In this document: in pieces, positions 61,307 to 64,000 of the stretch
Position numbering within the stretch: position 1 is the first letter of the stretch
How the letters are laid out: every line of letters starts with the position of its first letter
Assembly: GCF_011046975.1 (NCBI RefSeq)
Contig: NZ_CP049253.1
Location: forward strand, 2,046,001 to 2,110,000
Reading direction: 5' to 3'
Length of the DNA: 64,000 nucleotides
Source of the DNA: Microbacterium amylolyticum
Lineage (GTDB): Bacteria > Actinomycetota > Actinomycetes > Actinomycetales > Microbacteriaceae
Made by a program: the position numbers and the translations under genes
Notes under the pieces: model-generated
What the model saw: the letters and a program-made list of their open reading frames with translations, nothing else
The model's database searches: none
What the model was told of the DNA's origin: nothing

Positions 61307-62344
61307 CTAACCTGTTATCCCGGGTGACCGCCTGGTGTGAGGTGGGAGCTCGCTTCGTCGTCGTTTTGTGAGTCGAACCTTGGGAAGGGGCGGCGCAGGA
61401 ATGCGTTCCGTGTTGTGCGTGCCCGGGACGATGCCGTACCGGTCGGTGTCGCGCGCTTCCCACGCATCGCGGGCCTCGACGATCTCTTCATGGGTTCGCC
61501 CGACGAAGTTCCACCACATGATGATCTCGTCGTCGAACGGGGCGCCGCCCAGGAGGAAGATCAGGGCTCCCTCACGAGAGGACACCTCGACGCCCGTGCG
61601 ATGCAGGCCCAAATACAGAAGGTCCATTGTGCGCAGCGGATACGGTTGCCCCTCGGCACCTGCCTCGACCGCGATGTCGCCATCGAGAGCCACGACCGCA
61701 TACTCCCACTCCGGGTGGAACGGCAGCCGCACCCGCGATCCGGGGGCAATGCGAATCTGGGCGCCAACGATCGGGGTGTGCATATCGGCGGGGGAGCGGA
61801 CGCCGCCGAGTTCTCCTGCGACGACGGTGATCTCGGGATCCGGTCCGAGATCTGCGGGCAGATCGAGCATCGGAAGGTGGTCGTAGCGCTGGAAATCCGG
61901 TGTGCCGTGACGACGATGTTCCGGAAGGGCAACCCACAGCTGAAGCGCGTCGATCGGCGCTGGTTCCTCGCCGACGGAGTATTCTGAGTGGCTGATGCCG
62001 TGGCCGGAGGTCATGATGTTCAGCGTTCCGGGGCCGATGATGACATCGGACCCGAGAATGTCGCGGTGCCGCACGGCGCCCGTCAGCGGCCAGGTCACCG
62101 TCTGCAGACCGATGTGGGGGTGGGGGTCCACGCGCATAAGAGCTTCCTGGGGACCGAAACGGTCAAGGAAGCACCAGGCGCCCACCATCGGGAGGTGGCG
62201 TTGGGGAAGTGCCCGTGTCACGTGCATGCCGCGAACTCCGCCGAGCGGCACCTCGCGGGGAGTCAGGAGCAGTTCCCGCGGGCCGTCGCACGCGACCGCG
62301 CTGCCGTCCGTTTCTTCGCTCGCATCGAGGTCGTACCGTGTCAT
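61307..62344 (-). CDS. Pirin-family cupin protein
   Basis: A 345-residue bicupin. The metal-binding residues lie in DPHPHIGLQTVTWPL and TSGHGISHSE; IVVGAQIRI-like strands and FHPEWEYAVV form the second cupin. Pirins act as redox-sensing regulators or quercetin dioxygenases. It is the first gene of a three-gene run with the ECF transporter, but a role in vitamin uptake is not known. The promoter lies in the 266-bp divergent gap with recQ. Confidence 0.87.
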   Translation of the reverse strand: MTRYDLDASEETDGSAVACDGPRELLLTPREVPLGGVRGMHVTRALPQRHLPMVGAWCFLDRFGPQEALMRVDPHPHIGLQTVTWPLTGAVRHRDILGSDVIIGPGTLNIMTSGHGISHSEYSVGEEPAPIDALQLWVALPEHRRHGTPDFQRYDHLPMLDLPADLGPDPEITVVAGELGGVRSPADMHTPIVGAQIRIAPGSRVRLPFHPEWEYAVVALDGDIAVEAGAEGQPYPLRTMDLLYLGLHRTGVEVSSREGALIFLLGGAPFDDEIIMWWNFVGRTHEEIVEARDAWEARDTDRYGIVPGTHNTERIPAPPLPKVRLTKRRRSELPPHTRRSPGITG

Positions 62345-62465
62345 GAGCGCCCCTCTTGCTCGGTCAATGGTCCCGCTCCGATAACGAATCTCCGTGGCGG
62401 ATCGCTCGGGGGTAAATACACGCGCATAATTGCATTGTCAATGGGTAGCGCATCCCCTGACGAAC

Positions 62466-62504
62466 GACAGCGGCCACCACTCTCCCCCTCCGGTGGCCGC
62501 TGTC
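62466..62504. repeat. 13-bp inverted repeat in pirin/recQ gap
   Basis: GACAGCGGCCACC (62466-62478) and GGTGGCCGCTGTC (62492-62504) are perfect complements around a C-rich loop of 13 bases. The site is 106 bp ahead of recQ. It could be a terminator of a short unannotated transcript, a leader structure or an operator. Nothing else with coding character is seen in bases 62345-62610. Confidence 0.5.
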
Positions 62505-62610
62505 ATGTTCTCTCGGTCTCCAGCCATGCCGTCACGCTATTCCGAATGGCGCCCGCCCGCTAGGGGTGATCTCGGCTCGGGGCGTCAGGGGCGACTCGTA
62601 GGGTGGGAGC

Positions 62611-64000
62611 ATGACGTCGCAGCCCCCGTACGATTCCGCGTTCGACGACGATTGGACGCCGCCGGCGGAACCGCCGGATGATCTGTACGAGGACTACTCC
62701 GGAGGTCCCACCCCGTGGGCCGACCCCTTCGCCTCATCCGAGGGCGAGGTGCCGTCCGCAGCGGCGCGGTCGGGCGCAACCGGTCGCGCATCGCGCCAGC
62801 CTCAGTACTCCTCTGCTCTCGAGGCGCTGCACACGGTGTACGGCTATGACGCCTTCCGCGGCGATCAAGCGGCGATCATCGATCAGGTTGTCGAGGGCGG
62901 TGATGCGGTCGTTCTGATGCCCACGGGCGGCGGAAAGAGCCTCTGCTACCAGGTGCCGGCGCTGGTGCGCGAGGGCACAGGGCTCGTGGTCTCGCCGCTG
63001 ATCGCATTGATGCAGGACCAGGTCGATGCTCTGCGGGCCAACGGAGTCCGTGCCGCATACCTCAACTCCACGTTGACCGCGCCCGAGCGCGTCGAGGTGG
63101 AGCGTCAGTACGTCGCGGGCGAACTCGACCTGCTGTACGTCGCGCCCGAGCGGCTGAGCCTGCAAACAACGCGCGACCTCCTTGCCCGCGGAACGCTCAG
63201 CGTGATCGCGATCGATGAGGCGCACTGCGTCAGTCAGTGGGGCCACGACTTTCGGCCCGACTACCTCGCGCTGGGAGACCTGGGGGAGCAATTCCCCGGC
63301 GTTCCGCGCCTTGCCCTCACCGCAACGGCAACGCGCGAAACGCACCGCGAGATCACCGAGCGGTTACGGATGCCGTCCGCTCAGCACTTTGTCTCCAGTT
63401 TCGACCGGCCGAACATTCAATACCGCATCGACCCCAAGGTCGACGCCCGCAAACAGCTGCTGTCGTTCATTCGCAGTCAGCCGGCCGGCTCCGCGGGCAT
63501 CGTCTATGCGCTCAGTCGGAAATCGGTTGATCAGACGGCGCAGTTCCTCGCGAAGCAGGGAATCGACGCCATCGCGTATCACGCGGGGCTCGACGCCGAG
63601 GTGCGTGCGGCGCACCAGTCCCGTTTTTTGCGGGAGGACGGCGTTGTTGTTGTGGCGACGATCGCGTTTGGCATGGGGATCGATAAACCCGACGTGCGGT
63701 TCGTTGCCCACATCGATCTGCCGAAGTCGGTCGAGGGCTACTACCAGGAGACGGGTCGCGCAGGGCGTGACGGGGAGCCCGCCGTGGCGTGGATGGCCTA
63801 CGGGCTGGGTGATGTTGTTCAGCAACGCCGCATGATTCAGCAGTCCGACGGCGACCGCCTCTTTCAGGCGCGCAAGCAGCAGCACCTCGACGCCATGTTG
63901 GCGCTGTGCGAGACCGTGGTGTGCCGGAGGCAGAATCTCCTGGCCTACTTTGGGCAGGAATCTGCGCCGTGCGGAAACTGTGACACCTGCCTCACTCCGC
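62611..64000 (+). CDS. recQ: ATP-dependent DNA helicase RecQ, 3' end outside window
   Basis: The first 463 codons of a RecQ helicase, open to the end of the window. An acidic, disordered N-terminus of about 70 residues precedes the core. [30 protein letters not shown] (motif I near residue 107), DEAH at 202-205, [11 protein letters not shown] (the RecQ aromatic loop) and [12 protein letters not shown] (motif VI) are present. At the very end CGNCDTC begins the zinc-binding region, with an earlier cysteine in VVCRRQN. It unwinds recombination intermediates. The ATG at 62611 follows GGGAG. Confidence 0.92.
   Translation, partial: MTSQPPYDSAFDDDWTPPAEPPDDLYEDYSGGPTPWADPFASSEGEVPSAAARSGATGRASRQPQYSSALEALHTVYGYDAFRGDQAAIIDQVVEGGDAVVLMPTGGGKSLCYQVPALVREGTGLVVSPLIALMQDQVDALRANGVRAAYLNSTLTAPERVEVERQYVAGELDLLYVAPERLSLQTTRDLLARGTLSVIAIDEAHCVSQWGHDFRPDYLALGDLGEQFPGVPRLALTATATRETHREITERLRMPSAQHFVSSFDRPNIQYRIDPKVDARKQLLSFIRSQPAGSAGIVYALSRKSVDQTAQFLAKQGIDAIAYHAGLDAEVRAAHQSRFLREDGVVVVATIAFGMGIDKPDVRFVAHIDLPKSVEGYYQETGRAGRDGEPAVAWMAYGLGDVVQQRRMIQQSDGDRLFQARKQQHLDAMLALCETVVCRRQNLLAYFGQESAPCGNCDTCLTP

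Noticed and set aside
61297..62610. TPP riboswitch ahead of the pirin-ECF genes
   Set aside because: The conserved TPP aptamer segments were not found on either strand in the gap, and only 10 bp lie between pirin and the S component.
1..64000. CRISPR arrays, tRNA and rRNA genes, intact insertion sequences
   Set aside because: No regularly spaced short repeats, no cloverleaf with a CCA-type end, no rRNA stretch and no transposase or integrase was recognised while reading.

Overview
The window is high-GC, gene-dense DNA with short intergenic gaps, many ATGA or GTGA stop/start overlaps and frequent GTG starts. Several proteins are typical of actinobacteria: DUF3073, a TIGR02611-type membrane protein, a fused ECF transporter, a DUF222/HNH (13E12-type) remnant and an LAPTG sortase signal. 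It looks like the chromosome of a member of the Microbacteriaceae (Microbacterium-like). That placement is inferred from gene content; there is no rRNA or tRNA in the window to confirm it.

Bases 1-13266 form a purine and ureide catabolism region. It holds the 3' part of an allantoinase gene, an 8-oxoguanine deaminase-like gene on the opposite strand, and a long + strand run: acetamidase/formamidase, a fused AtzH/HpxZ-like plus amidase protein, ureidoglycine-glyoxylate aminotransferase, allantoate amidohydrolase, a four-gene ABC importer, an adenine deaminase-type enzyme and an XRE-cupin regulator. A perfect 20-bp palindrome lies in the divergent promoter region. Bases 19193-27155 carry the upper half of the pathway: XdhC, a separate FAD subunit, a fused FeS-molybdenum xanthine dehydrogenase subunit, an AzgA-type purine permease, a rearranged CoA-transferase and a divergent MobA-like nucleotidyltransferase. 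Together these would take adenine, guanine oxidation products and hypoxanthine through xanthine and urate to allantoin, allantoate, ureidoglycine and oxalurate. No uricase is visible and may lie outside the window.

Bases 13273-15968 hold two pieces of a degraded DUF222-HNH gene flanking a LysE exporter and a metallophosphoesterase on the other strand. Bases 16200-19012 hold the most unusual locus: a sortase-anchored single-cohesin protein overlapping by ATGA with a secreted amidase that carries an N-terminal dockerin-like pair of calcium loops. This looks like a minimal two-gene, non-cellulosomal cohesin-dockerin display system.

Bases 27172-30198 hold a D-2-hydroxyacid dehydrogenase, purQ, purS and zapE. 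Bases 30247-36062 are a complete cebEFG-bglC-cebR type cello-oligosaccharide operon with two LacI/CebR boxes over a good promoter. Next come an NCS2 permease, a BCCT transporter, purD-purC, two small conserved genes and purM-purF, so de novo purine synthesis and purine breakdown genes share the window.

Bases 45379-51020 hold small membrane and stress genes, a DUF4097-PadR pair with a candidate operator, an MFS transporter, DUF3073, and a UspA-CrcB-CrcB overlap operon. Bases 51148-64000 hold an RND exporter, a DEAD-box helicase with a fresh internal tandem duplication, an aldose epimerase, an M15 peptidase, a pirin followed by an ECF (YkoE-like) transporter with EcfA-EcfA-EcfT fused in one chain, and the 5' part of recQ. 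No CRISPR array, rRNA, tRNA, prophage or intact insertion sequence was seen.
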